In this document: positions 21,433-33,400 of the stretch, in pieces
How the letters are laid out: every line of letters begins with the position of its first letter
How positions within the stretch are numbered: position 1 is the first letter of the stretch
DNA from: Ornithodoros turicata
Lineage: Eukaryota; Arthropoda; Arachnida; Ixodida; Argasidae
Direction of reading: 5' to 3'
DNA: 64,000 nucleotides
NCBI RefSeq assembly: GCF_037126465.1
Contig: NC_088203.1
Location: forward strand, 91,946,668-92,010,667
The notes under the pieces: model-generated
What the model was told of the DNA's origin: nothing
Databases searched by the model: none
Seen by the model: only the letters and a program-made list of their open reading frames with translations
Made by a program: the position numbers and the translations under genes

Positions 21433-23484
21433 TGGGCGGGAAAAGCTGTCACAGTTTTCATTGGGATTTTTAGACTTTGCTCTCCCCGGCGAACTCATGC
21501 ACCCTCTACGCATCTCCACCTTTCATCCTCTACCTCCATCCGTCTCGCTCTTCTTTTTGTTTTTTTTGTTTTTATCGACGGGTTTTGTGTCGCGTTATCC
21601 CCTGCTACAGCTTTCTCATTGACATTTTGGCTCTAATCCTTATACTTAAAAAACTGGCTAATTAATTTCACTAATTAATTAATTACAAAACAAAAGATAG
21701 TTTGAGTATCCTCACACCACTGGTAACACCGTGCAGTCCGTCGTATATTTTTAAACTTTGGCTCATTTTTCGTGAAACATTGAATTCGCCATTTACCATC
21801 TTGTATACAACGCTTTTAATCTTGTTACTCGGCGTCTTTAGTCCAACGTTTCAACACCTGCTTTTTTGTAAGGATCAGAGACAGAACTAATATGCGTATA
21901 TCTACTATATATAAAGCGGAGAGCCTTTTTCTCAACTGGTTCGAGTTTATCTATGTCCTTGCGTGTGGACCGTAGTGTTACGCGGGTGTTACCCTTTCTC
22001 CGAGGATAACCGTGCATTATATTTTGTTTTATTTGTTGACAGTATCCTCATTCGTCCTTGATACGATGAGCCTCAACGTTTTCTAAGAGGCTTAGCTGTT
22101 CCAATTTCCGCTATCTTTCTGCTGCCATGTAGGTTTGCACGAAAAGTGATCTCTACACGTTCCTCACTTCCACCGTTGTTTACACGCGGAACATCCCGTT
22201 TCTCCTACTAGCGTGTGGCACTCGTACTTTCTCCGGGAAAGCACGCCCGCGTCTTCCGGATCTGTTTATTTATCCATGATTCGTGGAAACGATTACGCAT
22301 CAACAACAACAACAACTAACGAGCGGTAGAACCAGAGTTGCCCGCACAAACCTTGACCATTCTACTACCAGTAGATTATGCAAGGGATCCACTCCTCCAA
22401 CTGGACTGCCGAATGTACAAGGCATTTCTTCCCCACATATGCGATACGAAACAAATCCCAGTCCGCTAACTTGGCATTCCGTTGCATTCCGCTTCCATTC
22501 CGTCCTCAGGCAATATCGGTTATACGGAGTATGATCGCTGCCTTCCAATTCCGTTTGCCCGTACGGATAACGGCAGATGTCCCTTGAACACAGAGAGGTG
22601 TCCGAGGCATCTGCCGATAAAATGCTTTCAATATACTTGGGAGAACCGTCGTTAAAAGTGGTGTCCGGACAAAAAAAAAGAAGAGAAAAAAAAACGCAGT
22701 CGAACTGAAGATGCGAGCTGAATAGTGGGTGTCTGAAATACATGTAACCGGAATATTTCGTTTTGTAACACTCGGAAACATTAGCAAAATGAATTTAATC
22801 GGATTTTTGCAGAAGTCTGCGTGCTCCCCGGCTGAATTTAGGCAACAGTGTGCGGACCGACGTCATTGGAGTCGTTTATGGAGGCCGGTACGTCACAAAA
22901 CGCGGTATTCCGACTCGCAATGCTGCTGAACAGTCGCTAGAAACATCTAGGTGGTATCGGATTGCAACCAGCCTGGAGGCGCCGTCAGCTGAACAATTGG
23001 GAATCTCGCCGGCAATGCCAATTACGTCACCGAAAGAGGCAAAGCAGGGAAATGTCGCTTCAACCGGAAGCTGGCATTTGGCTTCGAATTCGAGGTTTTT
23101 GATGTTTTATGGGAGGGGGGGGGGGAAGCGAACTAACTTTTCGAAACTTTTTTGCTGTTCTCTTTTTGGAAGGCATTTCCAAGTGGATATCACATTAACT
23201 GTATAATTCCGGATTCCTCGCGGACACCACCTTTAGAAAGCCACACGTGTATTGGCTATACCGCATTAGGTATCAGGTGCTGTTTCTCAGTTTGTTCAAC
23301 TGGCGGAGGGAATAAGAAGATATATCATAGCGTGGGGTTCCAGTATCGCCACACCCACGTAGTTCAGTATAGTTCTGGCTTCACATAAAGTTTATCGAAC
23401 GTTTATGTGTGTGTAAACATTAGCAAAATCGGGAATATTGCGCTTGCATGTGAGTAGGTGTCCCCGTGGGGATGTAGGGTAAGG
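21433..23484. other. No recognisable gene
   Basis: Short frames only. A (CAA)n stretch lies near 22,300-22,317 and a G-run near 23,112. No domain motif was seen. Confidence 0.5.
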
Positions 23485-24564
23485 TAGGGCAAGATGAGAG
23501 AGAAATTTGAAATTGAATATGGAATTTTTATTTTTCGTGCTTAAAAAAAACTACCCATAGGCACTTTCTCAGAAGCCTAGAGCTTCTACTCTGTAAATCA
23601 GAACGGACGTAACCGGTTCTAAAATAAGCACAGAACAAGAAATTTAAAAAATGCAGATTGTCTCAAGATGAGATGCCCAATCCTCGCGGCAAGACGCGAC
23701 AGCGCGTGAGGCAAGATGAGACACGCCGTAGTAATGAACTATACAAACTAGTTTTTGCACCTACACAACCCCCCTGAGCCCGCCGCCTACATGATGTGCG
23801 ATAAAACCACACAGAAGCCGGTGTTAATTCCCTCCACCGTCCCTTGCAAACACGACACCGCCAGTCTCATGTGCCGGTGGTCGCTCGCTTTTGGGTGCGC
23901 ATCTGCTTTGCTGGAAATATCCTAGGGCACAGGAAAATTTGCTGGAAACTCCTATGCAATATGCAAAAAAGGAATATCTGAGGAACACGCATAAGGCCAC
24001 CTAATACTTGAGTGATTTTCTAAATTACAGTAAATTTAAATTGCATTACGTTTAAATTACATTAATTTGTCGCGTCTTGCGCCGTTTGTTTGTTTGTTTG
24101 TTTGTTTGTAAGGGAAAAAAAACGAGGAGAAATTGAACTCGTCTCCCGACTTGTTCTGCTACTTGCCCCGTGGATAACATCGGATGTATTAATTTTTCAG
24201 TTAAACACCGGATGACCAGGAGTGCATATATTTTGCATATATCTAGATGAATGAATAAAGAAATACGATGTGGACTTACATTGACAGAATAAACCTGCGA
24301 CACGCTGCTGCACAGCTGATAAGAAAAAGGACTACAGAAAATCGAACCTTTTTATCGTGTCTTTACATTCCAGGCAGAAGTAACCGATTTTTTTTTTTTT
24401 TCTCTTTAACGCAAATACCAATCCAGACAATTCTCACGTGCAATAAAGCGGACATACAGAGCCACCTATAAGTAAGGTTTCATGCGCATAGGGCAACGCG
24501 TCTCTGAGACAGGCGGCGTGGAGCGCAAAATGTCGCATCTTGCCCCGTGTCTCATCTTGCCCCA
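23485..24564. mobile_element. Non-autonomous TIR element with GGGCAAGATGAGA ends
   Basis: The left end TAGGGCAAGATGAGA is inverted at the right end (TCTCATCTTGCCCCA). Extra internal copies of the word lie at about 23,660 and 23,710 (CAAGATGAGA) and near 24,535 (inverted). The target duplication is not clear. A LINE 3' UTR piece (24,130-24,165) lies inside. Confidence 0.5.
24075..24170 (-). mobile_element. LINE 3' UTR fragment
   Basis: On the minus strand GTAGCAGAACAAGTCGGGAG is followed by ACGAGTTCAATTTCTCC and a (CAAA)n-like tail. It matches the 3' UTR of the LINE fragment at 13.3 kb. Confidence 0.5.
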
Positions 24565-24749
24565 CCATATGCCATATCCAAACAGGGCCCCAGAGTGTAC
24601 GAAACAGCGTCTGTTGTAGGCTGTATAGGATTCCGAAACGTTACTTTATTCTGTTCATTTTGTTTTTTTGGTGAACGCTTTCCATCTTTCATCCAAGCCC
24701 TGTGTACCCCGAAAACACAAAAAAATAGCAAGCTGGCAAAATCGATATA

Positions 24750-25529
24750 CAGGGTGTCCCACCGAAAAAGGGCCAGGGGCCTAATGAAAAAACAGTGTGA
24801 TCTACACAAATGGAACCAACTGTACGTGCGTGGCTGTTGTGTGGTCTATCCAAAATTTTTTTTTCATCGCCCCTTGTCAATTAATTAGCGGTAATTAATT
24901 TTCCACCATTTTAATTATCGGTTTTAGCTCTCAGATGTCAATGAGGAAGTTGTAGTACATGTCGAAAAAGACGCAACTGAAGTGGTTCGAGGTTGCTATG
25001 GCTTGTGGTTTAGTTTTTTCCCGGGTTTAAAAATTGGTTTCTGAAGCCGCGCGCACCACAGAGCGCTTCCCATGATTCGACGCCCGCGTGCGACGATTGC
25101 AGTGCACTCTGATAGGTGTGCCGTGAAACAGGTGAAATATCTTCCTCTTGTGTGAAGTGGCCCAAGGATGGTCTCCAAGCGCTAATATCAAGGTCAATGT
25201 ACGCCGGAGGGCGCTGGAATCATCGCGCGCGGGTGCCGGATTGCCGGACTTTTAAGCCCGGGAAAAAACGAAACCACAAGCCATAGCGACCTCGAACCAC
25301 TACAGTTGTGTCTCTTTCGACATCTACTACAACCTCCTCATTGACATCTGAGAGCTAAAACCGATGATTAAAAAGTTGGAAAATTAATTACCGCTAATTA
25401 ATTGACAAGGGGCGATGAAAAAAATTTTTTGGATAGACCGCACAACTGCCAAGCACGTACAGTTGGTTGCATTTGTGTAAAGCACTCCGTTTTTTTTAGC
25501 CCCTGGCCCTCTTTCGGTGGGACACCCTG
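24750..25529. mobile_element. Non-autonomous TIR element with ~285-bp inverted repeats
   Basis: Starts CAGGGTGTCCCACCGAAA and ends with its inverse, flanked by TA (24,748-49 and 25,530-31). The arms (about 24,750-25,034 and 25,245-25,529) stay about 90% alike by eye, through TCAATTAATTAGCGG and GGTTCGAGGT. The 210-bp centre is unique. Frames over the arms are palindrome by-products. Confidence 0.85.
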
Positions 25530-27868
25530 TATACTTCATAACACCATCGGTACTTTTTATTATTATTTTCCCTGTGCGTCTCAGTCCACCCGCAGTATTC
25601 ATCATGTCTGCTGAAATATTGTGATCGTGAGCTGGTGTCAAGCTGAGGCATTGCATGGTTATTAAAACGGGCATCTGCTCGCATATTTCCGTAAAATAGT
25701 TTTTTTCCTTTCGTTGAGTAACAAAGTCTGCGACCACCCCTCGTTTTATGCCTGAACGTAAAAAGTTTGACGAAGCGTTATCTATATTTCCGTCTCTCTA
25801 ATGCATGTATCAGAGCAAATGACCGTGCATGTGGGTGTTCACATCTCCCTCTGTTTTTGCTCTTTCGACTCTCTTCCTAACGAGAAGAAAAGGTTGTAAT
25901 GTCACATATGGAACTTCTACTCAGCTCGTGCCTAATAGACGTCTACCCGAGAAACGTCATCATGACGTTGGTAAACAGACTGAAACCGAAACAAATCGGA
26001 AGGGGAGGGCTGGGTTCCAAGAATGGGCACTTGTTCGCTGTCTCCTATTGAAAGAAAGGTAGGACCGAAGGTCGCGTTCCTTTCAGGGACCACTGTAATC
26101 CGCTCACTTTGTCTTTCATCGTAATCCCCTCACTTCGGTGGCTTTCGGGCGAGGCATTGTTCGCCCCCCTACCTTCCAGTGTAGTTCAACTCTACCAAAT
26201 TGGTGGTGCTGTCGAACAGTATGACGTCATTTGTTTACAAACAGGGAGAGGTCTATTCTAAAATAGCTATAATAATAACAATCTCATGCAACGGAGTCAT
26301 ACTTTTTATAGGACACACGCGGAGGACCAGCTTGTTAGCGTCACCCAAAGCTAATGCACGCACTCCCAAAATTACTTTCTGCTGTTCAGACACTTTGGCT
26401 CATGTCGACGCTGAGGAGCAGTTGGTTCGGCCATTACTCTTGCGCCGTGTTTCACGCTTAACTCTCGTCCGTCTGCTATCACTTATAGTTTTTTTCCCGC
26501 TTGGGCTCTGGGTTGAACGAACTCGAAATAGTTCGCGTGATAGATAGCTCCTGGCAACGAACAGGCTGTCGTAGCTATACGAACGCCGCCACGAGCTCTG
26601 ATTAGAAGAGTGGCGAAAGGCATCACTGTCGGCCTTCCCTCACCTCCGGTGGCATAGTAGCTCTGGTCAAAGTGAGTGCTATCACGTACGAGAGAATCGG
26701 TCGAATCTCATCGGTCTCCTGTACAGGTGGCCATTGAAGGCATCGATCGTATATTGGCCTCCACCATCACGTTCAAGTCAAATAGACTCGTTGTAGAAGG
26801 TGACATTTCCTTGGGCTTGAGGAGCATAGGACGCAGAGAAGTGGATATAATGAGATTCGTACTGCTAGAAAAAATAAATAAAGGAATAAAGAAAAAGAAG
26901 AAGTGTCTAGCCCTGTCCACTTCTGTACGTTATACTCGTCACGATTAATGAAGTGTCTCCTTTTACATCGACTCACCAGCTCACTACTTGGATTGGATTG
27001 GAAAAGAAAGAAAAATATGGAGAGGTTAGTCCCGAACCAGCTCACTACCATTTTGTTCTCCACTGCTTTGTTCATCGCCAATATAGGCTCCTAACGGAAG
27101 CATCGAATCGACCTACAGGGGAATGAGTTGTCAAAAGCACGCAGTTACCCAACGTTTATCTTTGAGACTAACGCACTGTCACAGTACCTTTGTCTACGTA
27201 GACCTAGATGGGCATCGAACACCTTTAACCGGCAATACGTGTAGACCGGGGAAACAAAAAAACAGAAAAAAGAGGCTTCTGTGTCATGCGTTGTTCTTCC
27301 ACACGTTTCGTTATAATTTGCAGGGACACTTTCCACAAAAGAACTCGCAAACCTTCGTACTTCCGGATTCTCGAGGAGGAGATGACGTCACTGAGAGCTG
27401 TGGTGTCTGCCGCCTAGCAGCAGCCGAGCGCACCTTCCTGGTCTCCGCTCTGCAGCTGCGGTCAGGAGACGGAAATCGACCGTGTCCGGACGATGTTGCC
27501 AGAGGGGTGACAGATTGTGCACACAATGACGTCATACTTCTTAAAACTGACACTTCCGCATCACATACAGAAAAAAAAATTTTTGGGAGAACACAATGTG
27601 CGACAGGTCGATTGTAATGGCATAAATCCCGTGGGATTCTGAAGAGTGGATGTCTCGTTCGAAGTGGCACGTGATCGATAAAGTGACAGGAAAGAAAATG
27701 AACGAATGAAAAAGAGCAAAGAGCGGGACTTCTCCTTCTTTTTAAGTATTGAGAGGTCAGCCAATACTTGTCTTGCTACACTTGCTACACCACACGCAGT
27801 GTAGGTTTGCAGTCGCGCTGCTAACCTCTGATAACGTATCAGTCCGACCTATTTCCTGCTCGCCATAG
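25530..27868. other. No recognisable gene
   Basis: The longest frame (27,123-27,617, plus, 164 codons) has no motif I know. Several TGACGTCA words occur (26,223, 27,534). I see no TIR pair or RNA gene. Confidence 0.45.
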
Positions 27869-27869
27869 G

Positions 27870-28630
27870 AAACCTCCATGGAGCATCATGGACATAAACT
27901 GTCAAGCCGAAGTTTCTGGCATGCCCAAGGAACGCAATCGTACCTGATTGCGTTGCGCGGGTACTTGTCGCCGACTGGGTCTCTGATAGGTACGGCGGCT
28001 ACTAGCATGTCCACACAGACGCCTCGGTCAATGAGCGCAGTCGTTTTTATCACAACCCGGCCGCCAGTGACGCATGGGCGGAAGGCATAGCGGGCGTCTT
28101 CTCGTCGATGGAAACAGAGCTTTTCGCCATTTCCCACTCTCTGATCGCCCTCTCCAAGAGACCACCTACAAATCGGGGATTTTCACGGACTCGAAAACAG
28201 CCCTTTACCGCATTTCGCATATCTTTCGGGCGTTGTCTCATCGCTGAGAGAGCCCGCACACAAATGCAACAGCTTGCCATCCAAGGCAGCACCATTGCGC
28301 TCCATGTGGCTGCCTTCACACAAAGGCGTGCCGAAAAACGAAGAAGCTGACCGACTTGCTACAGAGGCTGCCCAGACAGCGCCGGTCTCCCAGCACTCGT
28401 CCTAGCCAATACGTCTGTCGACATGCCATAAGGTCCCGCGTCTGGTCATTCCATCCCGATAAACCTACAGCAGAGGGCACAGCACCACCTGTTGCCGTCA
28501 ATTCGAGCCTCAGCAGGGACGATGCCTCACTGATACTGTGTATACGCACGGCCAGCGCAAGGACTCTAGTACAAATGGGACCACACAAACTACCCCAGGT
28601 GACTTTACCTGCAACGGACCAGAGACGCTA
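27870..28630 (+). pseudogene. Decayed I-type LINE RNase H and C-terminal region
   Basis: Read across shifting frames: MPKERNRT, then FSSMETELFAI (RNase H acidic Glu context), FTDSKTALYR near 28,180 (acidic Asp context), PSHKGVPKNEEADRLATEAA near 28,312 (last Asp context) and SLSRDDASLILCIRTASARTLVQMG near 28,505 (the post-RNase H LRT...M-G block). Order and spacing match LINE ORF2, but at least three frame changes separate the blocks. It is old and dead. Confidence 0.7.
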
Positions 28631-28742
28631 ACACGCATCATTACGACGTATTCTGTGGCGTTTACTTGGAAGTGCGCTGCCATTTGTTCAAGACGCTCCG
28701 ATCTACGCGATCTACTCTGTGGGCGGCCGTGGTCACCGAAAG

Positions 28743-29288
28743 TAGAGTCACTAAATACGGGGCAGAGTAGCGACACTGAGCCACGCCGGCGAGCGAGACC
28801 GCCAGTCCGGCGCGGTTATGTCGCCTAGCAATGGGACGCCAATTTCCATCTTCTCCGTCGGAGAACTGCGTGCAGTCGAGCCACACTGTTAAAACAGAAC
28901 TTCACCACATAGCACGCTCCTAACCAACCATCATACCGAATGATATCATTCTGTGTCATGATTTGTTCAAAACAGGCGGGACGTGCCCATCTGGGACAGA
29001 TTATCTTGTCCCAGATAGGCGCCTCCCCCCTGTATTGAACAAATCATGACACAGAACGATATAATTCAGTATGATGGTTTGTTAGGAGCGTGCTATGTGG
29101 TGAAGTTCTGTTTTAACAGTGCAGTTCGCAAAAGAGGAAACCAGTTTTGGATGGAGGGGACTCAAAATGGACGGCGCGTTCTTGGAAGGAGAAGCCACGT
29201 GACACGATCGGTCCAATCGCGGACATCGAACGGCGGCTCCAGCGCGGAAAAGGAATGCGATACTCTGTACCCCTATTTAGTGACTCTA
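28743..29288. mobile_element. Non-autonomous P-like element with 8-bp target duplication
   Basis: The ends TAGAGTCACTAAATA are inverted (28,743 and 29,288), with CAGAGTA following on both sides. ACCGAAAG is duplicated exactly at 28,735-28,742 and 29,289-29,296, the 8-bp duplication expected of P elements. The right subterminal region (GCGATACTCTG, CATTCCTTTTCC when inverted) matches the 5' end of the large P-like element at 51.4-60.6 kb. It has no ORF of its own. A fold-back MITE (28,884-29,121) has inserted inside, leaving about 300 bp of P-like sequence. Confidence 0.85.
28884..29121. mobile_element. Fold-back MITE nested in the P-like element
   Basis: Ends CACTGTTAAAACAGAAC inverted. The arms carry AGAACTTCACCACATAGCACG, CCAACCATCAT and TGATTTGTTCAAAACA, as in the family at 36-37 kb. 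CA flanks both sides, where others have TA. Confidence 0.8.
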
Positions 29289-29296
29289 ACCGAAAG

Positions 29297-30141
29297 GTCG
29301 TCCAGAAAGGACTCATCGCCCTTCTGCAGCGGACAGGGCTGCGCACACGCCTCTCACCTACCTATATGACTAAACGGCCTTCCTTCTTGGAACGCATAAC
29401 ATACCTTCCCCGAGGTGCCGCAGGAGACTGTGCGAATTCACATTGACAATTATTCTCTCGTGTTGCGACTTTTCTGAACTTTTACCTCCCAGGAGTAGTA
29501 TACCGCTTCCTCAGTGCTCGTAGTCTTTGCTGCTGCCATGCGCTGGCGCGCGTGACTAGCTTGTCTATCAGAGACAAGATGCCCGAGTGACTGTCTTCGC
29601 CACTTTTTTATTTATTTATTTATTTTTATCATGAGTAATTTGCCGCCACTATGGCAGGCCGACCGCGCATTATCGACGGCACTCCACTCCACTCAGAGAT
29701 CAATGAAAGTTCACTTCAATATCCTTTGCAGTCAACAAATTCGTCCATCTAACATGACAACGTGAGGGGATTTATAGTTCACCCGTACTTATGCATTAAG
29801 GAAGCACCTGTGAAGCTCTTTTTATGTAGAGAACGCAAAAATCCCTCCCCTACATTAATGCTCCGCTGGATAAAGTTTCGCTGCCATTAGTTCACGAAAT
29901 ACTGCATCATTTATTCAGCGGTGTCCGTCCTGTTTCCGTTGGCTGCCGGTTTGATCTATGTTTGAGATTGTTAGCTTTCTGGGCAACTCGTCGCTAGGAA
30001 CATTTTTCTCGCAAATATATTTGCCAACATTGCACTAGCGCTGGATGACAGCCTGCGGAGCCAGGACTGATATAGGCGCCAACTGTGAGGTTATATATGT
30101 ATACGTCCTCGTATAAAAGATGCCATTCGCTCATGATGGCA

Positions 30142-30194
<53 letters not shown>

Positions 30195-30240
30195 GTAAGT
30201 TAATCAACACAGTAAAATGACCCAAGCCAGCTGCTATACA
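29297..30240. other. No gene; (TTTA)n and (TA)n repeats
   Basis: 29,606-29,628 is (TTTA)n and 30,143-30,192 is a perfect (TA)n tract. Otherwise only short frames. Confidence 0.6.
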
Positions 30241-30458
30241 CGTGGAAAAGGGGGGGGGGATATGTTTAATAGTGAAAAGGAAAACGGAAATGTCAGCCAG
30301 GCTATTGCCAGCTTGCTATTCCGAGAGAGAAAAGAAAAGAAAAGAAAAGAAAAAGGAACTGTGAAACAAAAGAAATAAAAGAAAGGAAAAGATGACAGAA
30401 AAACTGGCACGCAGTGCAGTGCAGCACAGGCACGAAGGAAAGTTCGAAGAACGTCCAG

Positions 30459-33400
30459 TCAGAGGGCAGACGCAAGGCCAGAGTCATTTAAGAAGCGGAG
30501 CAGGGCTGTGGTGATGGCCCACTGAGTAGGCCGAGGGACGGGACCGAGGAGGGTGGCCATGGACAGTGTGTTGTAGCCCAGCTGTATTAGACGGCGATGG
30601 AGGGCTTGCCGTTGCGGGATGTGCTGCTGGCAGTGCAGAAGACAATGAGCAATGTCGCCCACCTCGCCACAGCTGGAACACAAGGGGGAGCTGGATTGGC
30701 CCATTTTGTACAGGAGCAATGGGGTGCGGGCAACGTTGAGACGGAGGCGGTGCAGCAATGATTCGTCCTGACGACTGCAGCGACACGCAATGAAAAAGCT
30801 AACCGAGGGGTCGATGGACTGCACGTGACTGTTGTAGGCGACTGCTTGTGATCTAAATGCTTGGGCACGGGTTGCACACCGGCGGCGAATAGCTAAATGG
30901 CAAGCCGAAAGTGTAAGTGGTGGACGTGCAGTGGCAGGGGTAACAGCTGCGGCGGCTCGTCTAGCAGCCGCGTCTGCGCGTGTGTTACCGGTCAGGCCCA
31001 CATGACCGGGCACCCACTGAAGGGACAAAGCATGACCATTGGCACGGAGTCCGTTATACCTCTGAATGATCAAGCTGGGTGTACCCTGTATGAGGTTGGA
31101 GCGGGCCGACATCAAGCGGAGGAGAGACGCCTTGCTGTCTGTGAGGACGACCCATTTCCCAGGTGGCAAGTCAGTTATATATTCTAGGGCAGTAAGAATG
31201 GCGAACAGTTCAGCCTCGGTGGACGACATGGGGTAGGGCAGTTTGTAGACCTGTTCATGGTCTGTATCGGCAACGTAAAAGGCCACGCCCGCTGCGTCAG
31301 ACATTACGGAAGCATCGGTGAAGATTTGTCGGCAATGGGGATGGGTAGAGGTGAGATGGGCCAAAGCGAGTTGTTGGGCTACCACAGGGCTGATTGCCTG
31401 TTTTCGGGGAAAGTCTGGTATAGTGGCGTGAATGGGAGGCCGTTTTAAGGTCCACATTGCTGGCGCAAAGGTAGTGGCAGGTGTCGAGGACGGGAGACAG
31501 TCTCGTAAGCGGGCAACTGCTTTGGCAAAAGCGGATGCAGGGCAGCTCACAGCAATGCGGCGAAGAGGATGAGAGGGTTGCGTCAGGCAGCGGGCGTAGA
31601 CGCGAAGGGTGGCTGAGTCCCGCAGAATGGGTATAGGGTGCTCATGAGCTTCGGCGAGTACGGAATATGTCTCCGTTGTTCGAGGGACACCAAGGCAAAC
31701 ACGGAGACTGCGGGCTTGGAGGTTCAGGAGCTCCTGCTCTCGTGTGCGGCTGAGGTCATGAAGGATCGGGAGGCTGTATCGCAGTGTGCCCAAAACAAGA
31801 GCCGTATGAACTCGGTGGAGGTCCTGGCAACACGGGCCCCAGGACGCACATGCGATACGTTTGAGGACATTGCCCTGGCTGGAGGCTTTCGTGGCAAGCG
31901 CCTTCACGTGATATGACCATGTGAGGCCTTGGTCGATTGTGAAGCCCAGATAACGGCAGGTTTTCACAAAGGTTAAGGGCGAACCGTCGATGAAGAGTGG
32001 GTATTTGTGGAACGATCTCCGCGAAAAGGCCATGGCGACAGTTTTGGCGGGTGAGATGGCTAGGCCGCGGTCGGCAAGATAGTTGGAGATTGTGTTCAGG
32101 GAGCGTTGTAGACGGCGTTGAATCACATCACGACGAAGAGCAGAGGTCCAAATACAAATGTCATCTGCATAGATTGTGATGTGGGTGTGGCTGGGCAGCT
32201 GTGCAGGGAGGGAGGCCATAATGATGTTGAACAGGAGGGGGCTGAGTACGCTTCCCTGCGGGACGCCTCGGTGAACGGGATACAAGGTGGTATCTCCGTC
32301 AGCAGTGCGGACAAAGAGGCAGCGGCCTGTGAGGAAGTCCCGGATCCATGATAGGGGGCATACCCCTACGTTAGCGTCCTGGAGAGCCGTAAGGATTGCA
32401 TTGTGTTGGACACTGTCATAGGCTTTCTTGATATCCAGGAAAACAGCAGCGGTCAGGAAGCCGTCTGCGCGAGCCTGCTGCGTCTCACTGACCAGAGCAA
32501 TGACACTATCGAGTGACGAACGGCCTGAGCGAAAGCCCATCATTGTTTCCGGGAAGAAACGGGCACTCTCAAGGTGCCAGATGAGACGGGTGAAAATCAT
32601 TCGTTCCAGAGTTTTACCCACGCAGCTTGTAAGGGCTATCGGGCGGAAGGAGTCGAGGTGATGGGGCGACTGGCCGGGTTTGAGCAAGGGGACAACCATC
32701 GCCAATTTCCATTCCTCGGGTATTCGCCCCTGCTGCCAACTGTCATTGAAGAATCGTAAGAGGTGCTGCTTCCCCATATGCGGAAGGTGCTGGAGCGCCT
32801 TGTATGAGATCTGGTCTGCACCTGGGGAGGTATGTTGGGGCGAGGCACATAGGGCAGAGTCTAACTCCTCTAGTGTAAAAGGTAAGTCCAGGACTGTGTT
32901 GCTGGTAGATGGCATCGGAGTAGTAGCAGTTTGAGTTGAAGCAGGCAGGGCGGTGAGGCGGGCACAAAAGTCCTCTGCAACGTCAATTTCGGTGCGTGAT
33001 GTGGCCAGAGACAAGGAGCGGAACGGGTGGCGTTGCGCTACAGGTGTCGAAAGGCCTTTAAGCACACCCCAAATACGAGACAGAGGTGTGCGGGGCGATA
33101 GGGACGATGCAAAGTTACGCCAACGGTCCCGTGTGAGTTTCTGGAGGCGTCGCTGAACAGCCTTCTGAATCCGTCTCGCAGCCTGCCGGTCATGGAGTAG
33201 GAGGGTGCGCCGTGCTCGCCGTTCTGCGCGTCGCCGGAGTGCACGGAGCCGCTCGTATTCCGCGTCTGTAGCGGAAAACTGAAGCGGGACGCGGTGCACT
33301 GTGGTTGCTTCCTGGGTTGCGGTGGACACAGCGCGACAGAAGTCTTGCGCATTGCTTAGCCCGTCATATGCAAGGGAAGATTCGAGCACTCGCGCAAATC

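Noticed and set aside
24547..25737. Frames of 113 and 117 codons
   Set aside because: They run through the long inverted arms of the 24,750-25,529 element and mirror each other.
27123..27617. 164-codon plus-strand frame as a gene
   Set aside because: No recognisable motif, no splice or poly(A) context that I could support, and an opposing 119-codon frame overlaps it.
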